Source of the DNA: Rhodococcus sp. KBS0724
GTDB lineage: Bacteria; Actinomycetota; Actinomycetes; Mycobacteriales; Mycobacteriaceae
NCBI RefSeq assembly: GCF_005938745.2
Contig: NZ_VCBX02000001.1
Location: 1,817,501 to 1,881,500, forward strand
Direction: 5' to 3'
Length of the DNA: 64,000 nt
A program made the translations under genes and the position numbers. Shown here piece by piece: positions 42,711 to 51,136 of the stretch (the first letter of the stretch is position 1; each line of letters begins with the position of its first letter). The notes under the pieces are model-generated. The model was not told the origin of the DNA and made no database searches. It worked only from the letters and a program-made list of their open reading frames with translations.

Positions 42711-43538
42711 TCACCGTTCGGTAACTGTGAACCGCCGCAACGAAAGTGCGGGATTCTTTTCGCGGACCTCGTCGATTCGGCTTCTACTGACCTGTGCGGT
42801 CGCCACGCCGACCTGCTCGCCGAGAGAGCACAGCACGACACCCATGGGGTCGACGATCATGCTGGCGCCGGCGCCGCCGCGCGCGCTTTGATCTGCCGCG
42901 GCGATGTACATGGTGTTCTCGATCGCACGGGCGCGGATCAGCGTCGTCCAGTGGTCTTCCTTCAAAGGGCCTGGTACCCACTGCGCCGGCAGGAGCAGTA
43001 CGTCTGCACCGGCGTCGACGATCCTTCGGGTGACTTCGGGGAATCGGAGGTCGTAGCAGGTCTGGAGGCCGAAGGTGAAGCCGTCGCACCGGAAGGTCTG
43101 GGGTTCTTCGATCTCGCCGGGTGCGATCACTGCGGATTCGAGATATCCGAACGCGTCGTAGAGATGAAGTTTGCGATAGGTGGCAACCAGTTCACCGCGC
43201 GGGTCCATTACCACCAGCGTATTGGAGATTCTGCTCACGTTGGGCAGGCGCTCGTTCATGCCGGCGACGACGAAGATCCCGAACTCCGCGGCAATGGCGG
43301 CCAGCCCGATTCCGAAGTCGCCGCCGAGGTCTTCGGCCGACTCGATCAGACGCTCGTCGCTGCGCGGCGGAGTGAACATCGAGTATTCAGGGGCGACCAG
43401 CACTTTTGCACCCTGACCTGCGGCGTCGGCCGCCAGGGTGCGCAGCGACTTCAGGTTCGCCTCCTTGTTCATGTCAGGGGCGAACTGTGCAACGGCAACG
43501 ACGGTCCGAGTGGGGCTGTTGGCGGTGTCTTCAGTCAT
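42711..43538 (-). CDS. Carbon-nitrogen hydrolase (nitrilase superfamily, amidase-like)
   Basis: 275 aa with the Glu-Lys-Cys triad visible: Glu in KVLVAPEYSMF, Lys in YRKLHLYDAFG and Cys in FGLQTCYDLRFPEV. It resembles deaminated-glutathione amidase/omega-amidase-type members of the superfamily rather than true nitrilases. It would hydrolyse a small amide in the cytosol. ATG at 43538; a 102-bp gap separates it from the divergent deaD gene. The exact substrate is open. Confidence 0.9.
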   Translation of the reverse strand: MTEDTANSPTRTVVAVAQFAPDMNKEANLKSLRTLAADAAGQGAKVLVAPEYSMFTPPRSDERLIESAEDLGGDFGIGLAAIAAEFGIFVVAGMNERLPNVSRISNTLVVMDPRGELVATYRKLHLYDAFGYLESAVIAPGEIEEPQTFRCDGFTFGLQTCYDLRFPEVTRRIVDAGADVLLLPAQWVPGPLKEDHWTTLIRARAIENTMYIAAADQSARGGAGASMIVDPMGVVLCSLGEQVGVATAQVSRSRIDEVREKNPALSLRRFTVTER

Positions 43539-43611
43539 GCTTCTTACGCTAGGCGAAACGCCCGGTGAACGCGGATACGTCGGAATAGTTCAGCAGGTCG
43601 GTTCTCGTGTC

Positions 43612-43617
43612 TATACT
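43612..43617 (+). promoter_or_regulatory. Possible -10 element for deaD
   Basis: TATACT lies 24 bp before the deaD ATG. No convincing -35 is seen, and there is no clear Shine-Dalgarno before the start codon, so the 5' untranslated region may be short. Confidence 0.3.
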
Positions 43618-43640
43618 CCTTCGGCTAAACTGCTGGTCAA

Positions 43641-45422
43641 ATGAGTGATATTGAGCGTGACCCCGAACCCCCAACATTTGCCGACCTCGACATCGATGAT
43701 CGGGTACTGAAGGCACTGTCTGACGTGGGCTACGAGTCGCCCTCGCCGATCCAGGCTGCCACCATTCCGCCGCTGCTCGAAGGCAAGGACGTCGTCGGAC
43801 TTGCCCAGACCGGTACCGGTAAGACGGCCGCCTTCGCGGTTCCCGTCCTGTCGCGGATCGACACGTCGATCAAGCAGACGCAGGCGCTGGTGCTGGCTCC
43901 CACACGTGAGCTCGCGCTGCAGGTTGCCGAGGCATTCGGCAAGTACTCCGCGCACATCCCCGGCCTCAACGTCTTGCCGATTTACGGCGGCCAGAGCTAC
44001 GGCGTCCAGCTGTCCGGCCTGCGCCGCGGTGCGCACGTTGTCGTCGGAACGCCCGGTCGTGTCATCGACCACCTCGAAAAGGGCACTCTCGACCTGACCA
44101 ATCTCAAGTACCTCGTTCTCGACGAGGCCGACGAGATGCTGAAGATGGGTTTCCAGGAGGACGTCGAGCGCATCCTCCGCGACACGCCCAGCGAGAAGCA
44201 GGTCGCCCTGTTCTCCGCGACGATGCCCGGTTCCATCCGTCGCATCTCCAAGCAGTACCTGAACGATCCGGTCGAGATCACGGTCAAGTCCAAGACCTCG
44301 ACGGCGTCGAACATCACGCAGCGGTACATCCAGGTCGCGCACCAGCGCAAGCTCGACGCGTTGACCCGTGTCCTCGAGGTCGAGGACTTCGAGGCGATGA
44401 TCATCTTCGTCCGCACCAAGCAGGCCACCGAAGAGCTGGCGGAGAAGTTGCGCGCTCGCGGGCATTCCGCTGCCGCCATCAACGGTGACATCGTGCAGAC
44501 GCAGCGTGAGCGGACCATCGGTCAGCTCAAGAACGGTGCGCTCGACATCCTCGTGGCCACCGACGTCGCTGCCCGTGGTCTGGACGTCGACCGCATCTCG
44601 CACGTCGTGAACTACGACATCCCGCACGACACCGAGTCCTACGTCCACCGCATCGGCCGTACGGGTCGCGCCGGACGACAAGGTGACGCGCTGCTGTTCG
44701 TCGCTCCGCGTGAGCGTCATCTGCTCAAGTCCATCGAGAAGGCAACCCGCCAGCCGCTGGCAGAGATGCAGCTGCCCAGCGTCGACGACGTCAATGCGCA
44801 GCGTGTTGCCAAGTTCGGTGACTCCATCACCGAAAGCCTGGCATCCGAGAACCTGGCACTGTTCCGCAAGATGATCGAGGACTACGACCAGGAACACGAC
44901 GTTCCGCTCATCGACATCGCTGCCGCCTTGGCAGTGCAGTCGCGTGACGGTGACGCCTTCCTGCTCGCTCCCGAGCCGCCGGCACCGCCGCGTCGTGAGC
45001 GCGAGCCGCGCGAACCGCGTCCGCCGCGCCGGTTCGACGACGGTCCGGCTCCGCGTTCGCGTGGACCCGAGGGCCAGGAGTTGGCGGCGTACCGCATCGC
45101 GGTCGGTAAGCGTCATCGCGTTGTGCCGGGTGCCATCGTCGGTGCCATCGCCAACGAGGGTGGATTGCGTCGAAGCGACTTCGGGCACATCAGCATTCGT
45201 CCCGATCACTCCATCGTGGAGCTGCCGGCCGATCTGTCCAACGAGACCCTCGAGGCTCTGCGACGGACACGTATTTCCGGCGTCCTGATTCAGCTGCAGC
45301 CCGATTTCGGCCCGCCGCAGGGACGCCCGAGCGGACGCGGCGGTCGTGATGACCGTGGTGGACGTGACGATCGTGGTGGACGCGACAGCCGTGGTGGCGG
45401 ACGCGATCGCTACGACAGCTGA
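43641..45422 (+). CDS. deaD: DEAD-box RNA helicase
   Basis: 593-aa ATP-dependent RNA helicase of the DeaD/CsdA type, acting in ribosome assembly and RNA turnover, often cold-induced. Motifs in order: Q motif (FADLDIDDRVLKALSDVGYESPSPIQ region), I AQTGTGKT, Ia PTRELALQ, Ib TPGRV, II DEAD, III SAT, IV-VI (IIFVRTKQATEEL, ATDVAARGLDVD, HRIGRTGRAG). A C-terminal DbpA-type RNA-binding domain (YRIAVGKRHRVVPGAIVGAIANEGG...IGHI-like) follows, then a tail with repeated RGGRDD units. ATG at 43641. Its stop is followed by a strong intrinsic terminator. It corresponds to Rv1253 in the syntenic block. Confidence 0.96.
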   Translation: MSDIERDPEPPTFADLDIDDRVLKALSDVGYESPSPIQAATIPPLLEGKDVVGLAQTGTGKTAAFAVPVLSRIDTSIKQTQALVLAPTRELALQVAEAFGKYSAHIPGLNVLPIYGGQSYGVQLSGLRRGAHVVVGTPGRVIDHLEKGTLDLTNLKYLVLDEADEMLKMGFQEDVERILRDTPSEKQVALFSATMPGSIRRISKQYLNDPVEITVKSKTSTASNITQRYIQVAHQRKLDALTRVLEVEDFEAMIIFVRTKQATEELAEKLRARGHSAAAINGDIVQTQRERTIGQLKNGALDILVATDVAARGLDVDRISHVVNYDIPHDTESYVHRIGRTGRAGRQGDALLFVAPRERHLLKSIEKATRQPLAEMQLPSVDDVNAQRVAKFGDSITESLASENLALFRKMIEDYDQEHDVPLIDIAAALAVQSRDGDAFLLAPEPPAPPRREREPREPRPPRRFDDGPAPRSRGPEGQELAAYRIAVGKRHRVVPGAIVGAIANEGGLRRSDFGHISIRPDHSIVELPADLSNETLEALRRTRISGVLIQLQPDFGPPQGRPSGRGGRDDRGGRDDRGGRDSRGGGRDRYDS

Positions 45423-45440
45423 TCTTCTTCTCGGAAACTG

Positions 45441-45481
45441 ACAGGCGCTGCTCCCCGATTCGGGGAGCAGCGCCTGTTTTG
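45441..45481 (+). terminator. Rho-independent terminator after deaD
   Basis: ACAGGCGCTGCTCCCCG (45441-45457) pairs perfectly with 45461-45477 around a 3-nt loop and is followed by TTTTGT. It can also serve the convergent ABC exporter transcript. Confidence 0.92.
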
Positions 45482-45483
45482 TA

Positions 45484-45517
45484 TCAGAGGGTGCTGGGCT
45501 TCAGAGGGTGCTGGGCT
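45484..45517 (-). repeat. 17-bp tandem duplication spanning the ABC exporter stop codon
   Basis: TCAGAGGGTGCTGGGCT occurs twice in tandem (45484-45500 and 45501-45517). The second unit supplies the stop codon and last codons of the exporter; the first lies just beyond the stop. Confidence 0.85.
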
Positions 45518-47399
45518 CGAGATCGTGGGGATCTTTACTGCCGGTGTTGAACTGGGTGCGGTACAGCTCCGCGTACCGGCCGCTGTGCGCAAGCAATTCG
45601 GTGTGGGTTCCGCGTTCGATGATGCGGCCGCCTTCGACAACCAGGATGAGATCGGCTGCGCGAATGGTCGACAGGCGGTGTGCGATCACGACTGCCGTCC
45701 GGCCGGCAAGGGCCTCGCCGAGTGCTTCCTGAACAGCAGCTTCGGATGTCGAATCCAGATGGGCGGTGGCTTCGTCGAGGATGACAACGCGAGGTTGGGC
45801 GAGCAGCAACCGGGCGATGGTCAGGCGTTGACGCTCGCCGCCGGACAGTCGGTAGCCGCGCTCGCCGACAACCGTGTCGAGTCCCTCCGGCAGTGAGGCG
45901 ACCAGAGCGGTGAGGCGGGCGCGCTCGAGGACTTCGCGGAGTTCGGTTTCGGATGCATCCGGCCGTGCGAGCAGCAGGTTGGATCGCAAACTCTCGTGGA
46001 ACAGGTGCCCGTCCTGGGTGACCATGCCGACGGTTTCGCGGATGGAGTCGGCGCTGAGGTCGCGGACGTCGACGCCGGCGAGTTCGACAGAGCCCGAATC
46101 CACGTCGTAGAGGCGCGGAATCATCTGAGCGATGGTGGATTTACCGGCGCCGGACGTTCCGACGAGCGCAACCATCTGGCCGGCTTCGGTACGGAAGGAC
46201 AGATCATGGAGCACGTTCTCGCCGCCGCGGCTGTCGAGGATCGCCACTTCCTCGAGGGACGCGAGGGACACTTTGTCCGCCGACGGATAGGCGAACTTCA
46301 CGTTCTTGAACTCGACGGATACCGGTCCGTCCGGTACCGACACGGCGTTGGGCTTCTCGGTGATGAGCGGCGCGAGATCGAGTATTTCGAAGACCCGCTC
46401 AAAACTGACGAGGGCGCTCATGACGTCCATTCTGGCGCTCGCGAGAGCCGTCAGCGGCGAGTACAGCCGAGTCAGCAGCAATGCCATCGAGACAACGGCA
46501 CCGGCGTCCAACTGCCCGCGCAAGGCGTAGTAGCCGCCGAGGCCGTAGACGAGGGCCAGGGCCAAGGCCGAGACAAGCGTCAGGGCGGTGACAAAAACGG
46601 ATTGAAGCATGGCCGTCCGGACGCCGATGTTGCGTACGCGTCGGGCGCGCACCGCGAACTCGACAGACTCTTGTGATGGCCGTCCGAACAGCTTGACCAG
46701 CGTTGCGCCCGGCGCCGAGAAACGTTCGGTCATCTGGGTGCTCATCACCGAATTATGGTTGGCGGCTTCACGATTGAGCGCCGCCAGCTTGGCGCCCATG
46801 CGCCTGGCCGGGATCACGAAGATCGGCAGAAGAAGTAGCGCGAGGACAGTGATCTGCCAGGAGATTCCGAGCATGACGATCAGCGTGATGATCAGGGTGA
46901 CCAGATTGCTGACCACACCGGAGAGGGTGTCACTGAACGCGCGCTGGGCGCCGATGACATCGTTGTTGAGGCGGCTGACCAAAGCACCAGTGCGCGTCCG
47001 AGTGAAGAACGCGATAGGCATTTTCTGGACGTGGTCGAACACCGTGGTCCGCAGCAACAGGATCAGATCTTCGCCGATGCTCGCGGAGAGCCAGCGCGTC
47101 AACAGTCCGAGCGCAGCCTCCAGAATTGCCACAACCGCGATCAGCACCGCCAGGATCACGACAACCTTGACGGCGTCGCCGCCGACTATCGCGTTGACCA
47201 CCCGGCCTGCCAAAACCGGTGTTGCGACGGCGAGCGCCGCCGTCACCACGCTCAGCAGGAGGTACCAGCTGAGGTTGCGTTTCTGCGGTATCGCGAACGT
47301 CGCGATTCTCTTGAGCGTCGCCTTCGAAAAAGGCCGCTTGTCGTCTTGCGCGTGCATCGCGTTGTACATCGCGTTCCACGCGGTGACTTCCATACTCAT
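45501..47399 (-). CDS. ABC exporter half-transporter (TMD-NBD)
   Basis: 632 aa: six-helix type I exporter membrane domain (about 30-340) and C-terminal ATPase. Walker A GTSGAGKS, Q-loop region MVTQDGHLFHESL, signature LSGGERQR and Walker B VVILDEATAHLD with the catalytic Glu are intact. It would act as a homodimer in the inner membrane. ATG at 47399 has GAAGGG upstream; a second ATG is two codons on. It lies between lprE and deaD, which are adjacent in the mycobacterial order, so it appears inserted there. The substrate is unknown. Confidence 0.9.
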   Translation of the reverse strand: MSMEVTAWNAMYNAMHAQDDKRPFSKATLKRIATFAIPQKRNLSWYLLLSVVTAALAVATPVLAGRVVNAIVGGDAVKVVVILAVLIAVVAILEAALGLLTRWLSASIGEDLILLLRTTVFDHVQKMPIAFFTRTRTGALVSRLNNDVIGAQRAFSDTLSGVVSNLVTLIITLIVMLGISWQITVLALLLLPIFVIPARRMGAKLAALNREAANHNSVMSTQMTERFSAPGATLVKLFGRPSQESVEFAVRARRVRNIGVRTAMLQSVFVTALTLVSALALALVYGLGGYYALRGQLDAGAVVSMALLLTRLYSPLTALASARMDVMSALVSFERVFEILDLAPLITEKPNAVSVPDGPVSVEFKNVKFAYPSADKVSLASLEEVAILDSRGGENVLHDLSFRTEAGQMVALVGTSGAGKSTIAQMIPRLYDVDSGSVELAGVDVRDLSADSIRETVGMVTQDGHLFHESLRSNLLLARPDASETELREVLERARLTALVASLPEGLDTVVGERGYRLSGGERQRLTIARLLLAQPRVVILDEATAHLDSTSEAAVQEALGEALAGRTAVVIAHRLSTIRAADLILVVEGGRIIERGTHTELLAHSGRYAELYRTQFNTGSKDPHDLEPSTL

Positions 47400-47488
47400 G
47401 TGTCAGGCCCTTCGGTCGCCGGCCACGAAGAGTACGCGGCCGGTACGACACGAAGGTAAAACCTCGAGTGTGCTTGAGGTCAAGCCCG

Positions 47489-48073
47489 CTACTTGGCTAC
47501 GTCTACCACCACACGAGTCGGGTCCGACAGCAGCGTCACCGAGAAGGGCTGCTTTTCCGTTACACCGATGAATGACTGTGTGACGCCTTCGAAGACCGAG
47601 GACCCGTTGACTTCGGTGACAACTCCACCGGCAATTCCGGGGACGGGGTTGGGGCCGGAGTACTGTTCTACGCCGCTGTCGAACGGGTAGCCCGATCCGT
47701 CGATCAGCACCTGGATGATCGCGCCGCCGGCGACGTCCATGGGCTTGCCGCTACCTTCTTGAACAGCCGCGTCGACGTACTTGACGCGCCAGCCGGGGGT
47801 ACCGGTTCCACCCATTTCATACACGACGCGGTCGAAGTTCTCGTGCGAGCCGATCCGGACGTCGGTGACGGTCAACTTCGATTCGGCGACTGCTGCGGCG
47901 GTTTTGTCCGAGCTGTCGGTTGGCGCCGGTTCAGCGGCGGCGCTCGTGGTCGCGGAGACCGAGGTGGTGACTGCTGTCGGTGTGGTTTCTGCGGTCTGTG
48001 AGCACGCGGTCAGGCTCGCCCCCACGATGATGGCAGCGATGGCGGCAACTGATTTCGTCCGGTTCGTTGTCAT
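47489..48073 (-). CDS. lprE: Lipoprotein LprE-like, AMIN-like domain
   Basis: 194-aa cell-envelope lipoprotein. The signal peptide ends in lipobox LTAC; a Thr/Ser/Ala-rich linker follows, then a beta-rich domain with VRIGSHENFDRVVYEMGGTG and GVTEKQPFSVTLLSDPTRVVVDV, typical of AMIN-like domains that bind cell-wall material. Length and position near the deaD gene and the Rv1251c-like helicase support the LprE (Rv1252c) assignment. ATG at 48073. The function is not established. Confidence 0.75.
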   Translation of the reverse strand: MTTNRTKSVAAIAAIIVGASLTACSQTAETTPTAVTTSVSATTSAAAEPAPTDSSDKTAAAVAESKLTVTDVRIGSHENFDRVVYEMGGTGTPGWRVKYVDAAVQEGSGKPMDVAGGAIIQVLIDGSGYPFDSGVEQYSGPNPVPGIAGGVVTEVNGSSVFEGVTQSFIGVTEKQPFSVTLLSDPTRVVVDVAK

Positions 48074-48128
48074 GCTTCGATCGTAGGTCTCTCAGTTCAC
48101 GGCCTTGCGACGGCGTGCGCGGAGTTAC

Positions 48129-48530
48129 CTAACCGATATCGCCGTCGACGTAGAGCCAGTGCCCGTCGATTCGGGCAAATCTGCTGCGCTCGTGGAGGTT
48201 TCCGCGTTCGCTTCCGTAAACGTAGTGCGCGCGGAATTCGACTGTGCCGTCGGAATCGAACAGACTGCCGCGCTCGGTAGCGAGAATCTCGAGCCGTGTC
48301 CATCGCTGCTGTGGGTCCAGCTCGAGTACGGCGGGCCGGTGGTCGGGATGCCAGGTCTGCTGCAGATAGTCAGCGTTCATGAGCGCAAACGCCGTGTATC
48401 TCGAGCGCATGAGGGTTTCAGCGGTCGGTGCGGTTGCTACGGCGTCGAGATACTTTCCGCAGCATTCGTCGACGGTGTTGCCGGTGCCGCACGGGCAGAG
48501 TTGGGCGGTAATGGGGCGGCGTGAGGTCAC
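48129..48530 (-). CDS. YchJ/UPF0225-family SEC-C protein
   Basis: About 133 aa. An N-terminal SEC-C-like Cys cluster CPCGTGNTVDECCG is probably a zinc site, followed by the NTF2-like body with LMRSRYTAFALMNADYLQQTWHPDHRP and a C-terminal HERSRFARIDGHWLYVDG, all typical of UPF0225. The function is unknown. GTG at 48530 puts the Cys cluster near residue 12; the longer frame to 48647 overlaps the acyl-CoA synthetase gene and adds nothing conserved. It is 22 bp from the stop of that synthetase, on the same strand. Confidence 0.85.
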   Translation of the reverse strand: MTSRRPITAQLCPCGTGNTVDECCGKYLDAVATAPTAETLMRSRYTAFALMNADYLQQTWHPDHRPAVLELDPQQRWTRLEILATERGSLFDSDGTVEFRAHYVYGSERGNLHERSRFARIDGHWLYVDGDIG

Positions 48531-48552
48531 CACCCCATTACAACACGCGAGC

Positions 48553-50115
48553 TCAGACCAGCTTGCTGTCGTGGTTCTCCCAGTACGGCTTCCGGAGATC
48601 TCGTTTGAGGATCTTGCCCGTCGGATTTCTCGGGAGAATCTCGACAACGTCGATGCTTGTCGGGCACTTGAACTTTGCGAGGCGCCCCTGGGTGTATGTG
48701 ATCAGTTCGAGTTCGGTGATCTGGGCGTCGGCGGTGAGAACTACGACGGCTTTGACGGTTTCACCCCAACGGTTGTCCGGTACACCGATGACCGCGACTT
48801 CGGCAACGGCCGGATGTTCGACGAGAACCCGTTCGATTTCGGGTGAGTAGACGTTTTCCCCGCCCGTGATGATCATGTCCTTGAGGCGGTCTTCGATGAA
48901 GACAAAGCCTTCGGAATCCGCGCGGCCCATGTCGCCGCTGCGAAGCCATCCGTCCGGTGTGATTGTTTCCGCGGTTGCGTCGGGTTTGTTGAGATATCCC
49001 GGAGTGCATTGCTCCGATCGCCACCAGAGTTCTCCGATGTTCCCCACCGTGACGTCGTCGAGAGTGACGGGGTCGACAATGCGCATCTCGACTCCCGGAA
49101 TGGCGGTGCCCGCCGACGCCATCCGTGCGACTTGCGATTCGTCGCGGTGGACGTCGGGCATGAGTGCTGTGACAACGCCGGCCATTTCGGTCATTCCGTA
49201 GACCTGTACGAACTCGGTATTCGGCCAGGCCGCCAGTGCTCCTCGCAGCAAGGGGAGGGGCATGGGGGCTGCGCCGTAGGTGATGCGTTTGAAGGCACGG
49301 AAGGCTGCGACGGCCTGATCACCTGCCGCCAGCACACCGGCGATGACGGGTGGCACCAGGAAGGCGATATTGGCGCCGGCGGCAAGCCCGGCGAAGATCG
49401 ACGGTCCGTCAGCTTCGCGGGTGAAGTAACAGCGTCCGCCGGCGTGAATTGCCATGATGGCGTAGCAGGTTCCGCCGACGTGAAACATCGGCATGGCGAC
49501 CAGGAACATGTCGTCGTCGCGTTTGGGTAGGAGTTCGAGGACATTGTTGCTGTGCGCGAACAGGTTTCGGTGAGTGAGCTGAACTCCCTTGGGGCGTCCG
49601 GTCGTTCCGGAGCTGTAGAGGATCAGGGCCGTGCTGTCGAGCGTGACAATCGGACGAAATGCCAACGGCGCGGCTTCGTCGAGCCACGGTTCGAATTCGT
49701 CGTTCTCGCTACCGACGGCGATGATCAGTTCGACGGCAGTGAGGCGATCGCGCAAGGCAACGACCTGGGGGAGGAGCTCGTTACCGACAAAAAGGATGCG
49801 TGCCCCGCAGTCGGCAAGAATGTAGTCGAGTTCCTCGCCGGCCAGCCGCCAGTTCGGAATGGCATTTGCAGCTCCGAGTAGTGAAGCGGCATAGGTGATT
49901 TCGAGACAGGAGAGATGGTTCTTGTCGAGGAAGGCGACGGTGTCTCCCGGGCCGATTCCGGATTCGGCGAGTGCGCCCGCGATGCGCAGGATGCGGTTGT
50001 GCCACTGCGCCCATGTGTAGGTGGTTTCCTGGAACGTCACGGCCGGTTCTTCGGGTTTTACGCTCGCCCAGTGTTCGAGTTGATCGAAGATGATTGCAGT
50101 GGCGGCGTCGGACAT
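48553..50115 (-). CDS. Acyl-CoA synthetase (FadD-type, AMP-binding)
   Basis: 520 aa, ANL adenylating enzyme. A3 ALILYSSGTTGRPKGVQLTH, A5 VYGMTEMAGVV, A7 WLRSGDMGRADSEGFV, A8 DRLKDMIITGGENVYSPEIE and a C-terminal catalytic Lys in ILPRNPTGKILKRDLR are all present, so the enzyme should be active. Length fits medium/long-chain or aryl-CoA ligases. ATG at 50115. A CRP/GlxR-like site lies 17 bp upstream. It is transcribed with the YchJ-like gene downstream, and away from the LolD/FtsX-type transporter. Confidence 0.92.
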   Translation of the reverse strand: MSDAATAIIFDQLEHWASVKPEEPAVTFQETTYTWAQWHNRILRIAGALAESGIGPGDTVAFLDKNHLSCLEITYAASLLGAANAIPNWRLAGEELDYILADCGARILFVGNELLPQVVALRDRLTAVELIIAVGSENDEFEPWLDEAAPLAFRPIVTLDSTALILYSSGTTGRPKGVQLTHRNLFAHSNNVLELLPKRDDDMFLVAMPMFHVGGTCYAIMAIHAGGRCYFTREADGPSIFAGLAAGANIAFLVPPVIAGVLAAGDQAVAAFRAFKRITYGAAPMPLPLLRGALAAWPNTEFVQVYGMTEMAGVVTALMPDVHRDESQVARMASAGTAIPGVEMRIVDPVTLDDVTVGNIGELWWRSEQCTPGYLNKPDATAETITPDGWLRSGDMGRADSEGFVFIEDRLKDMIITGGENVYSPEIERVLVEHPAVAEVAVIGVPDNRWGETVKAVVVLTADAQITELELITYTQGRLAKFKCPTSIDVVEILPRNPTGKILKRDLRKPYWENHDSKLV

Positions 50116-50131
50116 CGGACCACCTTTCTCG

Positions 50132-50147
50132 AGTGATGTGTGTCACA
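50132..50147. promoter_or_regulatory. CRP/GlxR-like site upstream of the acyl-CoA synthetase
   Basis: AGTGA-TGTGTG-TCACA, 9 of 10 matches to TGTGA-N6-TCACA, 17 bp from the synthetase ATG. The divergent gap of 243 bp to 50359 shows no other gene. Confidence 0.5.
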
Positions 50148-50358
50148 AGGCTAGTGGGCGGCCGTCGTCAGCATGTGTGTTTTCCGTTGACAACTCAGGG
50201 AAGCATCGACGGAAATCAGGGTGGTCCCTGATGGCGGTGGCGCGGAGTAGACGACAGGATGGAGCAATGCCCGTTGGCGCCCGCGCGCTGTGGGGTGCTC
50301 GAACCACCGAAGTAGAACCACCAAAGAAGTCCCACCGAAGTGAAGACGAAAGGCGATC

Positions 50359-51132
50359 ATGAGTTCGCACGCCCAAGATGTGGCGGCCCGCGCTGTCGGC
50401 CTGTCCAAGACGTACGGCACCGGGGATACCCAGGTGCACGCACTCAGCGCTGTATCCGCAGATTTTGCTCGGGGTGAGTTCACGGCGATCATGGGGCCGT
50501 CGGGTTCGGGGAAGTCGACGTTGATGCATTGCCTGGCCGGTCTGGATTCGGCGAGTTCCGGTTCGGTTCTTATCGGGGACACCGAATTGACCGGGCTGTC
50601 GGACAAGCAGATGACGGCGCTCCGACGCGATCGCATCGGGTTCGTTTTCCAGGCGTTCAATCTGGTGCCGACGCTGACGGCGCTCGAGAACATCACGTTG
50701 CCGCTCGATATCGCGGGGCGCAAGGCCGATCCGGCGTGGTTGGACAATGTGCTGACGAAGCTCGGATTGAAGGACCGCCTGGACCACCGGCCGGGTGAGC
50801 TGTCGGGTGGGCAGCAACAACGTGTTGCGTGTGCGCGGGCTCTGGCGGGTCAGCCCGAGATCATTTTCGGCGACGAGCCCACCGGCAATCTCGATTCGCG
50901 CTCGTCCGGCGAGGTCCTGTCGATTCTGCGGTCCGCGGTGGACGAGTTCGGTCAGACCGTGGTGATCGTGACGCACGATCCGCGCGCTGCTGCGTATGCG
51001 GATCGCGTCGTATTTCTGGCGGACGGCAAGATCGTCGACGAACTGCGTGAGCCGACGGCCGATTCCGTTCTCGATCGGATGAAGCGTCTGGATGCTCCGC
51101 AGGTTCCGGTCAACGTAGAAGCCGGAGCTTGA
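50359..51132 (+). CDS. ABC transporter ATP-binding protein (LolD/MacB-like)
   Basis: 257 aa. Walker A GPSGSGKST, Q-loop GFVFQAFNLVPTLTALEN, signature LSGGQQQR and Walker B IIFGDEPTGNLDSRSSGEV are typical of the MacB/LolD/FtsE group that partners FtsX-like permeases by mechanotransmission. AAAGG lies 5 nt before the ATG. The permease gene starts 4 bp after its stop. Members export lipids or peptides, or move lipoproteins; in actinobacteria the substrate is usually unknown. Confidence 0.95.
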   Translation: MSSHAQDVAARAVGLSKTYGTGDTQVHALSAVSADFARGEFTAIMGPSGSGKSTLMHCLAGLDSASSGSVLIGDTELTGLSDKQMTALRRDRIGFVFQAFNLVPTLTALENITLPLDIAGRKADPAWLDNVLTKLGLKDRLDHRPGELSGGQQQRVACARALAGQPEIIFGDEPTGNLDSRSSGEVLSILRSAVDEFGQTVVIVTHDPRAAAYADRVVFLADGKIVDELREPTADSVLDRMKRLDAPQVPVNVEAGA

Positions 51133-51136
51133 CGAT

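Noticed and set aside
43611..45209. 532-codon minus-strand frame opposite deaD
   Set aside because: DeaD motifs are all intact on the plus strand; the antisense product is low-complexity Val/Asp/Arg and lacks a start signal.
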